Below are positions 41,270 through 49,847 of a stretch of 64,000 nucleotides of DNA, one piece after another. The notes below the pieces were generated by a model, which saw nothing but the letters and a program-made list of their open reading frames with translations, had not been told where the DNA came from and searched no databases. Positions within the stretch are counted from its first letter, which is position 1, and each line of letters begins with the position of its first letter. The stretch is from JAJFGI01 sp036397065. GTDB taxonomy: Bacteria; Pseudomonadota; Alphaproteobacteria; Kiloniellales; J153. Both the position numbers and the translations under genes were made by a program. Where the stretch lies: positions 86,766 to 150,765 of the forward strand of contig DASWJP010000109.1 in assembly GCA_036397065.1 (NCBI GenBank), given 5' to 3'.

Positions 41270-41599
41270 ATCGTTGAGACGCTGCGCGAATCTCAGATAC
41301 GGTTCGTCGGCATCGGTCATTTCTTCAAGGGGATCATCAGCGCCGAGCAGGCCAAGGTCTACAAGCCGGCCCGGGCCGCCTATGGCCTGGCCGAGCAGAA
41401 GCTCGGCCTGCGCCCGGAGCAAATCGGCTTCGTCTCGAGTAATTCTTTCGATGTCATGGGCAGCGCCAATTACGGTTATCCGACCTTCTGGATCAACCGA
41501 CGCGGCCTGACATTGGATTTGCTGGAACCAAAGCCGGATCTCGAAGTGCCCGATCTCATGGCCTTGGCGGAACAGTTGATGACGGAGCGATCGCCATGA
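41270..41599 (+). pseudogene. HAD-superfamily (type II haloacid dehalogenase-like), 5'-truncated
   Basis: Only the last ~108 codons remain. They include KVYKPARAAYGLAEQKLGL, FVSSNSFDVMGSANYGYP and TFWINRRGL, the C-terminal half of a type II haloacid dehalogenase with the catalytic Lys (VYKP) and Asp region. An in-frame stop lies at 41267-41269 and no N-terminal nucleophile motif is seen. The gene ends in an ATGA overlap with the Rieske gene, so the two were an operon before truncation. Confidence 0.75.
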
Positions 41600-41922
41600 C
41601 CGAAACGAATGGACTCGAATGGCATCGAGCGGCGGCGGCCGACGAGGTGCCTGAGGGCGGCGCGAAGATGTGCAGCTTGGGTGGACGGCTGGTGGCACTG
41701 CTGCGCCACGAGGGCCGATTTTCGGCGCTCGACAACCGCTGCCCGCACATGGGCGGTCCGCTCGGACAAGGGACGATCGAATACGGCCGGCTCGTATGTC
41801 CGTGGCACGGCCGGGAATTCGACCCTTTCACGGGCGAATGCGACGGCTTTCCCGACGCCGTGGAATGCTTCCCCGTCGAGGCCAGGGACGATGGCCTATA
41901 CATCGGCTTGCCCTGCTCGTAG
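41596..41922 (+). CDS. Rieske [2Fe-2S] ferredoxin-like protein
   Basis: A 108-residue soluble protein with both cluster motifs: Cys49-x-His51 (RCPHMGGPL) and Cys68-x2-His71 (VCPWHGREF). Length and motif spacing fit a stand-alone Rieske ferredoxin as used with oxygenases or reductases. It appears intact, yet the upstream partner is truncated and the next bases enter an XRE remnant. Whether it is still expressed is doubtful. Confidence 0.82.
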   Translation: MTETNGLEWHRAAAADEVPEGGAKMCSLGGRLVALLRHEGRFSALDNRCPHMGGPLGQGTIEYGRLVCPWHGREFDPFTGECDGFPDAVECFPVEARDDGLYIGLPCS

Positions 41923-42057
41923 ACCGGTCTGCACCGGACCTACATCCGCGGGATCGAGCGAGGTGCCCGCAACCCGACCGTGCTGGTCATCGGCCAACTG
42001 GCCAAGGCGCTCGGCGTAAGCCCCGCGACGCTGTTGGAAGAGACTAAAGCAAAATAG
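41923..42057 (+). pseudogene. XRE-family helix-turn-helix regulator fragment
   Basis: Directly after the Rieske stop the frame gives TGLHRTYIRGIERGARNPT, then a second helix (QLAKALGVSPATLLEE) and a stop. This is the C-terminal two thirds of a Cro/CI-type HTH domain; the N-terminal helices are missing. It marks a deletion joint. Confidence 0.65.
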
Positions 42058-42479
42058 ATCGCGCGCCGCCGACAGGCCGCCTCGCGCATTCTGTGTGGCG
42101 ATGCCGACCAAGTCCTGGAACCCGAGAACGACCAACCGGCGGTAAGCCGGGTCGGCGACCTTTGGCTTCTCGGTCGGCACCGCCTGCTCTGCGCCGATGC
42201 ATTGGACGAAATCAACCATGAGCGGCTCATGGCCGGTAAGTCGCGCGCATGGTCTTCACCGACCCGCCTTATAACGTTCCCACCGACGGCCACGTCTCCG
42301 GTCTCGGACGCACGCAGCACCGAGAGTTCGTCATGGCCTCGGGCGAGATGCCGCCAGCAGCGTCTCAGTCTTTTTTGCAACGCATGCTCTGCAACCACGT
42401 CGCCGCCTGCCTCGATGGAGCGCTGCTCTATGTCTGCATGGACTGGCGGCATTTGCTCAAGCTGCGTTGTACGAAATAG
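42058..42479 (+). pseudogene. ParB/DNA-methylase-type protein, frameshifted and truncated
   Basis: The first frame encodes RILCGDADQ then VGDLWLLGRHRLLCADAL, typical of the linker of ParB-like DNA methylases. Around 42236-42247 the homology moves to another frame: MVFTDPPYNVPTDGHVSGLG, with the DPPY catalytic motif of N6/N4 methylases, then LYVCMDWRHLL before a stop at 42477. ParB-like N-terminus and target-recognition parts are missing. Confidence 0.75.
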
Positions 42480-42541
42480 GGCAGTTTGGCGCAAGTCCCC
42501 GGACGGCAACACTTTAACCAGCCGCTACTGTGCGATTTCGC

Positions 42542-42734
42542 GGGTTTCGTCGTACCACCAACATGGGCGTAAGAGACTTTCGCGGTGTGGTCCGTCCTTT
42601 TGTCGGACCGGAGCGGTCTCAGTTGCCCACGGCGACGCGAAAGGACCGCGTAACCTGCGGGAAAGAGTCGTCAATTCCAAATCTCCGCAAGAGCATATTT
42701 ATTTTATGTGTCAATAGTTTGAATCATGGCGGTG
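42542..42734. repeat. Left copy of a 193-bp direct repeat
   Basis: This block aligns without any gap to 60148-60340 (constant offset 17606). Similarity is strong over the first ~125 bases (for example ATGGGCGTAAGAGACTTTCG in both) and moderate in the AT-rich rest, ending at TGGCGG. The right copy stops on the 3' end of tRNA-Ser. A short frame MGVRDFRGVVRPF is shared by both but is interrupted in the right copy, so I do not call a gene. Confidence 0.75.
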
Positions 42735-43227
42735 CAGGCAGTCTAGAGCGAACTCGTCTCCGCTGAATTCCCTGATAAACAGGGAAAAAACAGGGAAATT
42801 TTGCGATTATGGCCAATTTGACGGAATTATTGACGGAATCACTTTGTCAATTCAATAGGTTCGTCACGAATTCCCTAAGAGTCGGAACAGGGAATTTTAT
42901 CTGTGTATCAAGGATTTTTCTCGCGATAACTGGGAAACGCATCTGTGGATCAGGGAACGTTTCAACAGCCTTGCCGCGGGTTCAAATCCCGGCCCGTAAC
43001 CAGCGTTACTTACAAATATCCGAGGATCGGATTCCTTGGGTTTCGTAGGTTAAAATCTAGAGCTCGCCACCAAGCTAGCCTGCTTCTCAAGGGTGCAGTG
43101 TGAACAGGTAATCAAGGTTCTGATAAGAGATAGCCGGTTTCAGGGCCGACAACTGCATGGAAACGACAATGCCGCTGCTCGTGCTCGATCCCGGCCAAAC
43201 CATTGGGGCGCCGGCCTGACTGCTGCC
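42735..43227. other. AT-rich spacer with iterated CAGGGAA motifs
   Basis: No gene is supported. CAGGGAA occurs at 42780, 42791, 42888 and 42950, and TTCCCT in the opposite sense nearby; TTCCCTG-ATAAA-CAGGGAA (42768-42786) is a perfect hairpin. A tRNA-like 3' end follows at 42976-43002. The base composition is poorer in GC than the flanks, in keeping with foreign DNA. Confidence 0.45.
42976..43002 (+). other. tRNA 3'-end-like fragment
   Basis: GCGGGTTCAAATCCCGGCC followed by CGTAACCA looks like a T-arm, acceptor strand and CCA end. The T-stem has a mismatch and the acceptor strand is one base short. No 5' tRNA half precedes it. It could be a leftover attachment site of an integrated element. 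Confidence 0.4.
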
Positions 43228-44523
43228 TTAAACCTCGAGGGTATAACCGAACGCGGGTAGGGATTCCTGCCTGAGGTGGGCCAGCCGGCGCAGGCGCTCG
43301 GTATTCTTGTAGACCCAGCCGATACCGGGGTCGCGGCGGGCCAGGCCGGCTTCCACTGCCGCCCGCGCTGTTGCTTCGGCGACCGCCGGGTACAGTGTCG
43401 GCGATAGCGGGCTGGGCAGAATCCTATCGATCTGCCGATCGGCGGCGGGCAGATCCCCGGCGATGGCCCGGGCGGCCGCCAGGCACATCTCGCGGGAAAT
43501 CTCCTTCGCCCTGGTATCCAGAGCGGCCCGCATCAGCGCTGGAAAGGCCAGAACGTTGTTGCAGTGGTTGGGATAGTCGAAGCGACCGCTGGCCACCAGC
43601 GCCGCCCCCGCGGCCTTGGCCACACTCGGCAAAATCTCCGGGTCCGGGTTGGCCAAGGCGAAAACCAAAGGGTCTCGCCCCATGGATTGTATCATCGCCG
43701 GCGAGACCAGGTTGCCGACCGAGAGGCCAATAAAAAGGTCCGCTCCACGCATGGCCTCCGCGAGGCCGCCGCGCAGACCCTCTCGGTTGGTAAAGTGAGC
43801 GATGGCCCGCCAATGCTTGAGCGCATAGCGCTCGCCACGCACCAAAATCCCTTGCTTATCCACTGCGACGATATTGCCGATATCCAGTGCCTTCAGCATA
43901 TCGATGCATGCCGTGCCCGCTGCCCCACAGCCGTTGACCACCGCGGTCATGTCTGCGGCCTTGCGGCCGGTTACCTCGAGCGCATTGATGATCGCCGCCG
44001 TGATCACCGTGGCGGTGCCGTATTGATCGTCGTGCAGGATAGGCACCGGCAGCGAACCGGAGAGGCGGTCCATCACCTCGAAGCAGTCAGGTGCCGCCAC
44101 GTCCTCTAGGTTGAAGCCGCCGAAACTGGGTTCCAACGCGGTGATCAGGTCGATCAGATGATCGGGCCCGCGGGTATCGACACAGAGCGGCATGCAATCG
44201 ACCCCGGCGAGCAGCTTGAACATGACGGCCTTGCCTTCCATCACCGGCATACCAGCGCGCGGACCGATGTTGCCGTAGCCCAGCACGGCCGTCCCATCTG
44301 TCACCAGGGCGATAAAGTTGTCCTTGGCGGTTTGCTCGTGGATCGCCTCGGGCTCGGCGACGACTAACTTCACCGCATGACCGACACCGGGAGTGAAGGC
44401 AACGGCGATATCCTCGACTCCATGCACCGCAATCTTTGGCAGAATCTCGATCTTGCCGTGGCCATAGTAGACATCGCGTCCGAAGGCCAAGGCGACCTCC
44501 GGCGTAATCGCCTTGCCGTGCAT
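43228..44523 (-). CDS. Malic enzyme (malate dehydrogenase, oxaloacetate-decarboxylating)
   Basis: A 431-residue short-form malic enzyme with no phosphotransacetylase extension. Motifs: FTPGVGHAVKLV, GTAVLGYGNIGPRAGMPVMEGKA (split across the substrate loop), ILHDDQYGTATV with the metal-binding Asp, and the nucleotide fold GCGAAGTA. It makes pyruvate and CO2 from malate, feeding reducing power. It is the last gene of the long leftward run. The cofactor cannot be assigned by eye. Confidence 0.9.
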   Translation of the reverse strand: MHGKAITPEVALAFGRDVYYGHGKIEILPKIAVHGVEDIAVAFTPGVGHAVKLVVAEPEAIHEQTAKDNFIALVTDGTAVLGYGNIGPRAGMPVMEGKAVMFKLLAGVDCMPLCVDTRGPDHLIDLITALEPSFGGFNLEDVAAPDCFEVMDRLSGSLPVPILHDDQYGTATVITAAIINALEVTGRKAADMTAVVNGCGAAGTACIDMLKALDIGNIVAVDKQGILVRGERYALKHWRAIAHFTNREGLRGGLAEAMRGADLFIGLSVGNLVSPAMIQSMGRDPLVFALANPDPEILPSVAKAAGAALVASGRFDYPNHCNNVLAFPALMRAALDTRAKEISREMCLAAARAIAGDLPAADRQIDRILPSPLSPTLYPAVAEATARAAVEAGLARRDPGIGWVYKNTERLRRLAHLRQESLPAFGYTLEV

Positions 44524-44540
44524 TCCCGCGTACTCCCTTC

Positions 44541-45701
44541 TTATTTTCCGACCATGCGCGCGACGGTCGCGCGCGCCGCGTCATAGCCTTCGCGCACGTA
44601 GATTTCGTATAACGGAATTTGGCCGAGCTGCGACCATACGTAGTTCTTCAGCTGGTTGAACGGCCGGCCTTTCAGGTCGGCACCGGAGAGCCCCAAAATA
44701 TCGCCGGCGATCTGCTTCAACATCGGCCAGGTATAGAGATGCGCCGCACCCATTGTGTAGGGCCAGTTCATGTCGGCCATGTGGACGACCCACTGCTCCG
44801 CTGGCTGGGTCGCCAGAACCATTTTGCCGCCCTTGCGTTCGAGTAGTCCATAGTCGACCGGATCAACTTGGGCCATGACCGCCGCGGCCTTGATGAAATG
44901 ACAGACCCGGTCGAGGCCAATCCAGTTCGCCACCACCGCGCGCCCGTCCATCGACGCATCAAGCGCCGACATCTGATGCGCCGCCGCCATCGCCATGACA
45001 ATGCGCGAGTCGTAGCGCCTGTACATCAATTCAGCGGTGACGTAGATGCAGTGCGCATGCCAGGTGTCGTCGTAGACCGTGCGCGGCTCCTCCAGCCACG
45101 AGCCGTTGTCGAGCCATTGATAGAGCCAGACCTTGGGATACTCGTGCACCAGAAGCGAAACCACGGGCAAATCGCGGTTGATCGGCAATCCATACGCCTG
45201 GCGATAGTTCTGGGTATAGGCGTCGGCCATGCGGATGTTGTAGGCGACGGTGAGTGCCAGGCCGCCCGGATGGGCGTTGTAGAAGTCGTTGTGGCTCGAC
45301 GGTGCCGTCAGATAGGTCTGCGGTTCCATGTGACCGCGCGGCCAGACATGGTCGGGATCGTCTTTCGGGTTGAAGAACCCGAGCTTGACCATCTCGTTGA
45401 ACAGCTTTCGGCGGTCCGCATCGCTCGGGTACAGCTCGAGAAAAGTCACCTTGGGCGCGGCGATGCACTCATGCATCAGGCGTCGATAGCCCTCGTCCTC
45501 CAAACTATTGGCGGTCTGAAGAAGCTCGTTATAGGTGCCGACGATCAGCCGCGATGCGAGCGCCATCTCCTCTGGCGACATCCCGATGACGTTCTCAAGG
45601 CTGCGCTGCGGCGCTAGCTCGAGATCGGCAGAGAATTTGGAATAGGCAAACTTGCCGGGCATCGCGCCGCCGATTCCACCTGGTCCATGTTGTTGACACA
45701 T
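44541..45701 (-). CDS. Divergent HD-superfamily-like protein, function unknown
   Basis: A 386-residue soluble protein. Its His/Asp pattern follows that of HD phosphohydrolases in order: NAHPGGLAL (about residue 145), LLVHEYPK where HD enzymes have HD, AAAHQMSAL, and VHMADMNWP. The HD pair is changed to HE. I recognise no named family. ATG at 45701 has GGAGG nearby; a second ATG is at 45662. It is encoded between an ABC ATPase and malic enzyme, in the same LacI-led run. Confidence 0.65.
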   Translation of the reverse strand: MCQQHGPGGIGGAMPGKFAYSKFSADLELAPQRSLENVIGMSPEEMALASRLIVGTYNELLQTANSLEDEGYRRLMHECIAAPKVTFLELYPSDADRRKLFNEMVKLGFFNPKDDPDHVWPRGHMEPQTYLTAPSSHNDFYNAHPGGLALTVAYNIRMADAYTQNYRQAYGLPINRDLPVVSLLVHEYPKVWLYQWLDNGSWLEEPRTVYDDTWHAHCIYVTAELMYRRYDSRIVMAMAAAHQMSALDASMDGRAVVANWIGLDRVCHFIKAAAVMAQVDPVDYGLLERKGGKMVLATQPAEQWVVHMADMNWPYTMGAAHLYTWPMLKQIAGDILGLSGADLKGRPFNQLKNYVWSQLGQIPLYEIYVREGYDAARATVARMVGK

Positions 45702-45750
45702 TTCTTAATCCTCCCTTGATCTTCCCGATTTATTCGAGCGTATGCTCTCT

Positions 45751-46842
45751 CTAGCGAAAGAACAGGCCGCTCTCCTTATCGATCAAATGCACCGCCTTTG
45801 GCGTGAACCCCAACCAAGCGGGGCCTTCCCGCCGCACCACATGATCCGTTGGCACCACGGCCTTGATGATGCCTTGGGCGAAACGTAAATCCAAAATGCA
45901 CTTGCTGCCCAAACGTTCGATCCAAACAACCTCGCCGGCAAAAGGCGTGTCCGGCCCATTGCTTGGTGAGATACGAATGGCCTCGGGCCGCACCCCGAAA
46001 GCAAGCTTGCGTGGCAGTCGGGCCGCGTGAATCAACCGATCAATGCCGTCGATCTGTGTGCTGAATCCCGGGCCCGATAGCACTGCGCGACCCACGACAC
46101 TATTCAGTTCCGCATCGACGATATTCATTGGCGGTTGGCCGATGAAGCGCGCCACGAAAGCGCTCGCCGGCCGGTGGTAGATCTCGTCCGGCGTGCCGAT
46201 CTGCTCGAATCGTCCTTTGTTCAGGACCGCGATGCGGTCCGACATGGACATGGCTTCCACCTGATCGTGGGTCACGTAAATCTGTGTCTGGCCAAGCTGA
46301 CGGTGCAAGTTCTTGAACTCGATCCTCAGCGCGATGCGAATGCGCGCATCGAGGTTGGTGAGCGGCTCATCCAGCATCAGGAGATCCGCGGGCCGCGCAA
46401 TGGCCCGGCCGATCGCCACACGCTGTTGCTCGCCGCCGGAAAAGGTTTGCGGCAGGCGGTCAAGAACGTGGCTCACCTTGAGCATCTCAGCGACCTCGCC
46501 GACCCGCCGTGTGATTTCGACCTCCGCGACACCGGCGGTTCGTAACGGGAATGCGATGTTGTCCCACCCGCTTAGAGTCGGAAAGAGGGCGATGTTCTGG
46601 AACAGCAGGCTGACATTGCGGTGACGCGGCTCCAACAGCGTGACGTCGCGGCCGGATAGCAGGATCCGCCCCCCGTCCGGCCGATGCAGACCGGCAATGG
46701 TCTTGAGCAAGGTCGACTTGCCGGCATTGGTCGGCCCGACCACGCAAAAAAACTCACCGTCCGCGACATCGAAGGTAAGATCGCGGAGCACCTGGAGATC
46801 GCCGAAGGAATTGTGCAGGTTTTCGACCGATAGCTTGGTCAT
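45751..46842 (-). CDS. Sugar ABC transporter ATPase (MalK/UgpC type), catalytically complete
   Basis: A 363-residue ATPase: Walker A GPTNAGKSTLL, Q-loop LLFQNIALFPTL, signature FSGGEQQR, Walker B LLMLDEP, H-loop YVTHDQVEA, C-terminal TOBE-type domain (FGVRPEAIRISPS). It overlaps the paired ATPase gene upstream as ATGA. The pair probably forms a heterodimer under the MalF/MalG-type permeases. Confidence 0.88.
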   Translation of the reverse strand: MTKLSVENLHNSFGDLQVLRDLTFDVADGEFFCVVGPTNAGKSTLLKTIAGLHRPDGGRILLSGRDVTLLEPRHRNVSLLFQNIALFPTLSGWDNIAFPLRTAGVAEVEITRRVGEVAEMLKVSHVLDRLPQTFSGGEQQRVAIGRAIARPADLLMLDEPLTNLDARIRIALRIEFKNLHRQLGQTQIYVTHDQVEAMSMSDRIAVLNKGRFEQIGTPDEIYHRPASAFVARFIGQPPMNIVDAELNSVVGRAVLSGPGFSTQIDGIDRLIHAARLPRKLAFGVRPEAIRISPSNGPDTPFAGEVVWIERLGSKCILDLRFAQGIIKAVVPTDHVVRREGPAWLGFTPKAVHLIDKESGLFFR

Positions 46843-47942
46843 GCCGCGGCCTCGCAGTGCCGACGGGTGAGGACCCGCTCATCCCGCCGGTCGATCAGAT
46901 GGGCCTGGTTGATATCGAGTGATAAATGCAGGCGTTCGCCCTCTAGCGCAAACCCCGGCGCGGTGACGACCGAAACCAGGTCGTTGCCATAGGTAACGTG
47001 CAGAACATGCTCTGCACCGAAATTCTCGACCAGACGAATCTCGCTTTCGGCGGTTCCCTCGCGCGGCTCATGGTGGGCGCTCAAATGGTGCGGACGCACG
47101 GCCAGCAAATAGTCTCCGACGGGGACATCCCGACCGGCAAGCCCGAGGCCGGAATGGAGCGCCGTGTCGACCACCAATTTTCCCTGCACCTCTTCGACTC
47201 GGCAGGGAACGATGTTGATCGGCGGATCGCCAATGAACTGGGCGACGAAGAGGTCGACAGGACGGTGGTAGATCTCCTCGGGCGCGCCGGCCTGAAGCAC
47301 GGCGCCGTCGCGCATTACGGCGATGCGGTCGGACATGGAAAGCGCCTCGACCTGATCGTGAGTGACGTAAAGGACCGTCTGCTCCAGATCTTTCTGGATT
47401 TGTTTCAGCTCGCTGCGCAAGCTGGCGCGCAATGAGGCATCCAAATTCGACATCGGCTCGTCGAGCAGCAAAAGCTCCGGCTTGGTGACCAGGACGCGGG
47501 CCAGGGCGACGCGCTGCATCTCGCTCATATTCAGATCGCCGCCGCGCGCATCCAGCATGTCGCTCAATGCAAGCTTCTCGCTGATTTCGGCAACGGCTCG
47601 ATGGCGCTCTTTCCGCGGCATGCCTTGCGATTCCAGGCCGAAAGCAAGATTGGCCCGTACTGTCAGTCGGCTGAACACCGCATAATCCTGAAAGACCAGC
47701 CCGATGCGGCGCTTGCGCGGCGGCATCCTGTTGACGACCTGGCCATCGACCAGAATATCGCCGCCGTCGGGGGCCAGAAAACCGGCGATCATCGCCAGGG
47801 TCGTCGACTTGCCGCATCCCGACGGGCCGAGCAATGACAGAAACTCGCCCTTCCGCAGCGCAAGATCGAGGCCCTTGACCGCCACCACCCGGTCAAATGA
47901 TTTGCGGACCCCGCGCAGCTCAAGTTTGATGTCCTCGGTCAT
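46839..47942 (-). CDS. Sugar ABC transporter ATPase with altered signature motif
   Basis: A 367-residue ATPase. Walker A GPSGCGKSTTL, Q-loop LVFQDYAVFSRL, Walker B LLLLDEP and H-loop YVTHDQVEA are normal, but the LSGGQ signature reads LNMSEMQR. The C-terminal regulatory domain is present (LAVRPHHLSAH). Loss of the signature makes one of two ATP sites in a heterodimer non-standard. The start at 47942 sits after the permease stop; the frame is open upstream without support. Confidence 0.88.
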   Translation of the reverse strand: MTEDIKLELRGVRKSFDRVVAVKGLDLALRKGEFLSLLGPSGCGKSTTLAMIAGFLAPDGGDILVDGQVVNRMPPRKRRIGLVFQDYAVFSRLTVRANLAFGLESQGMPRKERHRAVAEISEKLALSDMLDARGGDLNMSEMQRVALARVLVTKPELLLLDEPMSNLDASLRASLRSELKQIQKDLEQTVLYVTHDQVEALSMSDRIAVMRDGAVLQAGAPEEIYHRPVDLFVAQFIGDPPINIVPCRVEEVQGKLVVDTALHSGLGLAGRDVPVGDYLLAVRPHHLSAHHEPREGTAESEIRLVENFGAEHVLHVTYGNDLVSVVTAPGFALEGERLHLSLDINQAHLIDRRDERVLTRRHCEAAA

Positions 47943-47950
47943 TCCCAAGG

Positions 47951-48838
47951 TTACCGTTTGATGGCGCCGAACGTCAGCCCGCGGACCAAATGGCGCTGGA
48001 TGACATAACCGAACAAAATGACCGGCAAGGTCGAGATGGTGCCCATGGCCGCTTGCACACCATAGAGCTTGCCGGACGAGGCCGAGACATAGTTCGCCAC
48101 TTGCAGTGTTACCGTGATCACATTGCCCGCGGTGAGCACCAGGGCGAAGAGAAACTCCGACCAATTGAGGATGAAGATGAACAGGGCGGTGGCCAGCACG
48201 CCGCCCTTGATGAGAGGCAAGGTGACCGTCAGGAAAGCCCGGAATTGGCTCATGCCATGAACCATGGCCGCCCCTTCGAGCTCAAGGGGCACCTCCTCGA
48301 TAAAGGAACGGATCATCCAAATCGAAAAAGGCAAGGTGAAGGCCGTGTAGGCTAGAATCAGGCCAAAATAGGTATCAGACAGCCGCAAAATCGAGAACAG
48401 CGCGACGATCGGCACGACCACCGCTATCGGCGGCATCATGCGCACGGTGAGGAACTGGAAAGGGTAGTTTTCGCCGCCGGTTCGGAACCGTACGATGGAA
48501 TAGGCCGCCAGGGTGCCGAACATGACGGAAAAGAGGGTCGCAAAGGTCGAAATGATGGCCGAGTCCTGAAAGGCCTTCCACGCGCTTCCCGATACCTTGT
48601 AGTCGAGCGAGCCCTGCTGGGCCGTCGCAAATTCACGCGCGGCCTCGGGAAAAAAGACGATGCGGTAGTTCTGCAATGTCGGCGCATCAGTCAGCCAGAC
48701 CGGCGGCCAGCTGGCCCATTGGTCATATGGCTTGAATGAAGTCGCGATCAGCCAATAAATGGGAAAGAAAGCGATGATCATGGCAACGACCACCGCCGTG
48801 CGTTTGAGAAACGTCACCCAGAGCGGATTCTCATTCAT
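47951..48838 (-). CDS. Sugar ABC transporter permease (MalG type)
   Basis: A 295-residue permease with about six helices. The coupling loop is EGAAMVHGMSQFRAFLTVTLP. It starts 12 bases after its partner permease. Residues 60-90 form a longer periplasmic loop (FPEAAREFATAQQGSLDYKV). Confidence 0.88.
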   Translation of the reverse strand: MNENPLWVTFLKRTAVVVAMIIAFFPIYWLIATSFKPYDQWASWPPVWLTDAPTLQNYRIVFFPEAAREFATAQQGSLDYKVSGSAWKAFQDSAIISTFATLFSVMFGTLAAYSIVRFRTGGENYPFQFLTVRMMPPIAVVVPIVALFSILRLSDTYFGLILAYTAFTLPFSIWMIRSFIEEVPLELEGAAMVHGMSQFRAFLTVTLPLIKGGVLATALFIFILNWSEFLFALVLTAGNVITVTLQVANYVSASSGKLYGVQAAMGTISTLPVILFGYVIQRHLVRGLTFGAIKR

Positions 48839-48850
48839 CGTCCCGCTCTC

Positions 48851-49777
48851 CTAGCCGTGTCTCTTCATCGGTCGCGCCAGGGCCAGACAGATCGAAATCA
48901 CGACCACCAGCACCAGCAGAGCGGCAGCGGCAATGTAACCCATGCGGAAGTAGACGAAAGCACCATTGTACATGAACATGGAAATGGTTTCGGTCGCACC
49001 GCCCGGCTGTCCCCGGGTGAGGATGTAGACCGGATCGAAGATTTTGAAGGTTTCGATCGAGCGGATGAGCAGCGCGATCGAGATCACCGGCAAGAGCAGC
49101 GGCAACATGATCTTGAAGAAAATCCGTGCCGGCGATGCGCCGAGGACAATGGCGGCCCGCACCTGGTTTTGCGGCAGGTTCATCAAGCCGGTCAGGACCA
49201 AAAGAAACATCAAGGGTGTCCACTGCCATATCTCGGCCAGCATGATGGGCGCCATCGCCCAGGTGGGATGGGATAGCCAAGAGAATTCGTAGGGCACACC
49301 GATCACGAGCGAGATCAGGTGATTAAGCGGCCCTCTTTCGTTGAAGAGCATGAAAAAGGCATTCGCCGCATCGACCGGGATAATCATCATCGGCAAGATG
49401 ATGACGCTGACCGCGACCCGCCGCCAAGGCCACTCGTCCAGGAACAGCAACGCAAGCCCCAGCGCCAACCCCAATTCTACGGAAACGCAGACCGCGACCA
49501 CGAACAGCGTCCGCAAGACGGCATTGGTGAAGCGGCTGTCGTACCAAAGGTCATAGAAGTTCCAAAACCAGATCGGCTCGGCCTTGAACCAGGCTATGGC
49601 CTGGGTTGGCTGCCAATCGGTGATGGCGAGCCAGAGAATGATAAGGGTCGGAACAATGACCACGGCCATCATGGTCAGCTGCGCCGGCAAGACCAGCATG
49701 ATATTGAAGCGGGGCAAATAGCGGCTCCACCCCCGCCCCGCAGAAGTCAGTGGACCATCCACATCCTGGGTGGTCAT
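48851..49777 (-). CDS. Sugar ABC transporter permease (MalF type)
   Basis: A 308-residue permease with six helices and coupling loop RAAIVLGASPARIFFKIMLP. AAGGGAG precedes the ATG at 49777, preferred over an in-frame ATG 33 bases upstream. The gene follows the binding protein after a hairpin. Confidence 0.88.
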   Translation of the reverse strand: MTTQDVDGPLTSAGRGWSRYLPRFNIMLVLPAQLTMMAVVIVPTLIILWLAITDWQPTQAIAWFKAEPIWFWNFYDLWYDSRFTNAVLRTLFVVAVCVSVELGLALGLALLFLDEWPWRRVAVSVIILPMMIIPVDAANAFFMLFNERGPLNHLISLVIGVPYEFSWLSHPTWAMAPIMLAEIWQWTPLMFLLVLTGLMNLPQNQVRAAIVLGASPARIFFKIMLPLLLPVISIALLIRSIETFKIFDPVYILTRGQPGGATETISMFMYNGAFVYFRMGYIAAAALLVLVVVISICLALARPMKRHG

Positions 49778-49805
49778 GGCCTTTGTCGCTCCCTTGTAAT
49801 GGAAC

Positions 49806-49833
49806 GGCACGGCCGCCTGCCAACGGCCGTGCC
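49806..49833. terminator. Hairpin after the MalE-type binding-protein gene
   Basis: GGCACGGCCG and its complement flank an eight-base loop, 14 bases after the stop codon of the binding protein. No T-run. It likely buffers transcript levels of the upstream gene. Confidence 0.45.
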
Positions 49834-49847
49834 GCCCGCCCTCCCGC

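Noticed and set aside
42563..42766. Short frame MGVRDFRGVVRPF in the left repeat as a real gene
   Set aside because: The right copy of the repeat has an in-frame stop and neither copy has a ribosome-binding site.
42735..43002. CRISPR-like array from repeated CAGGGAA
   Set aside because: Repeats are only seven bases, spacing is irregular and no cas genes are present.
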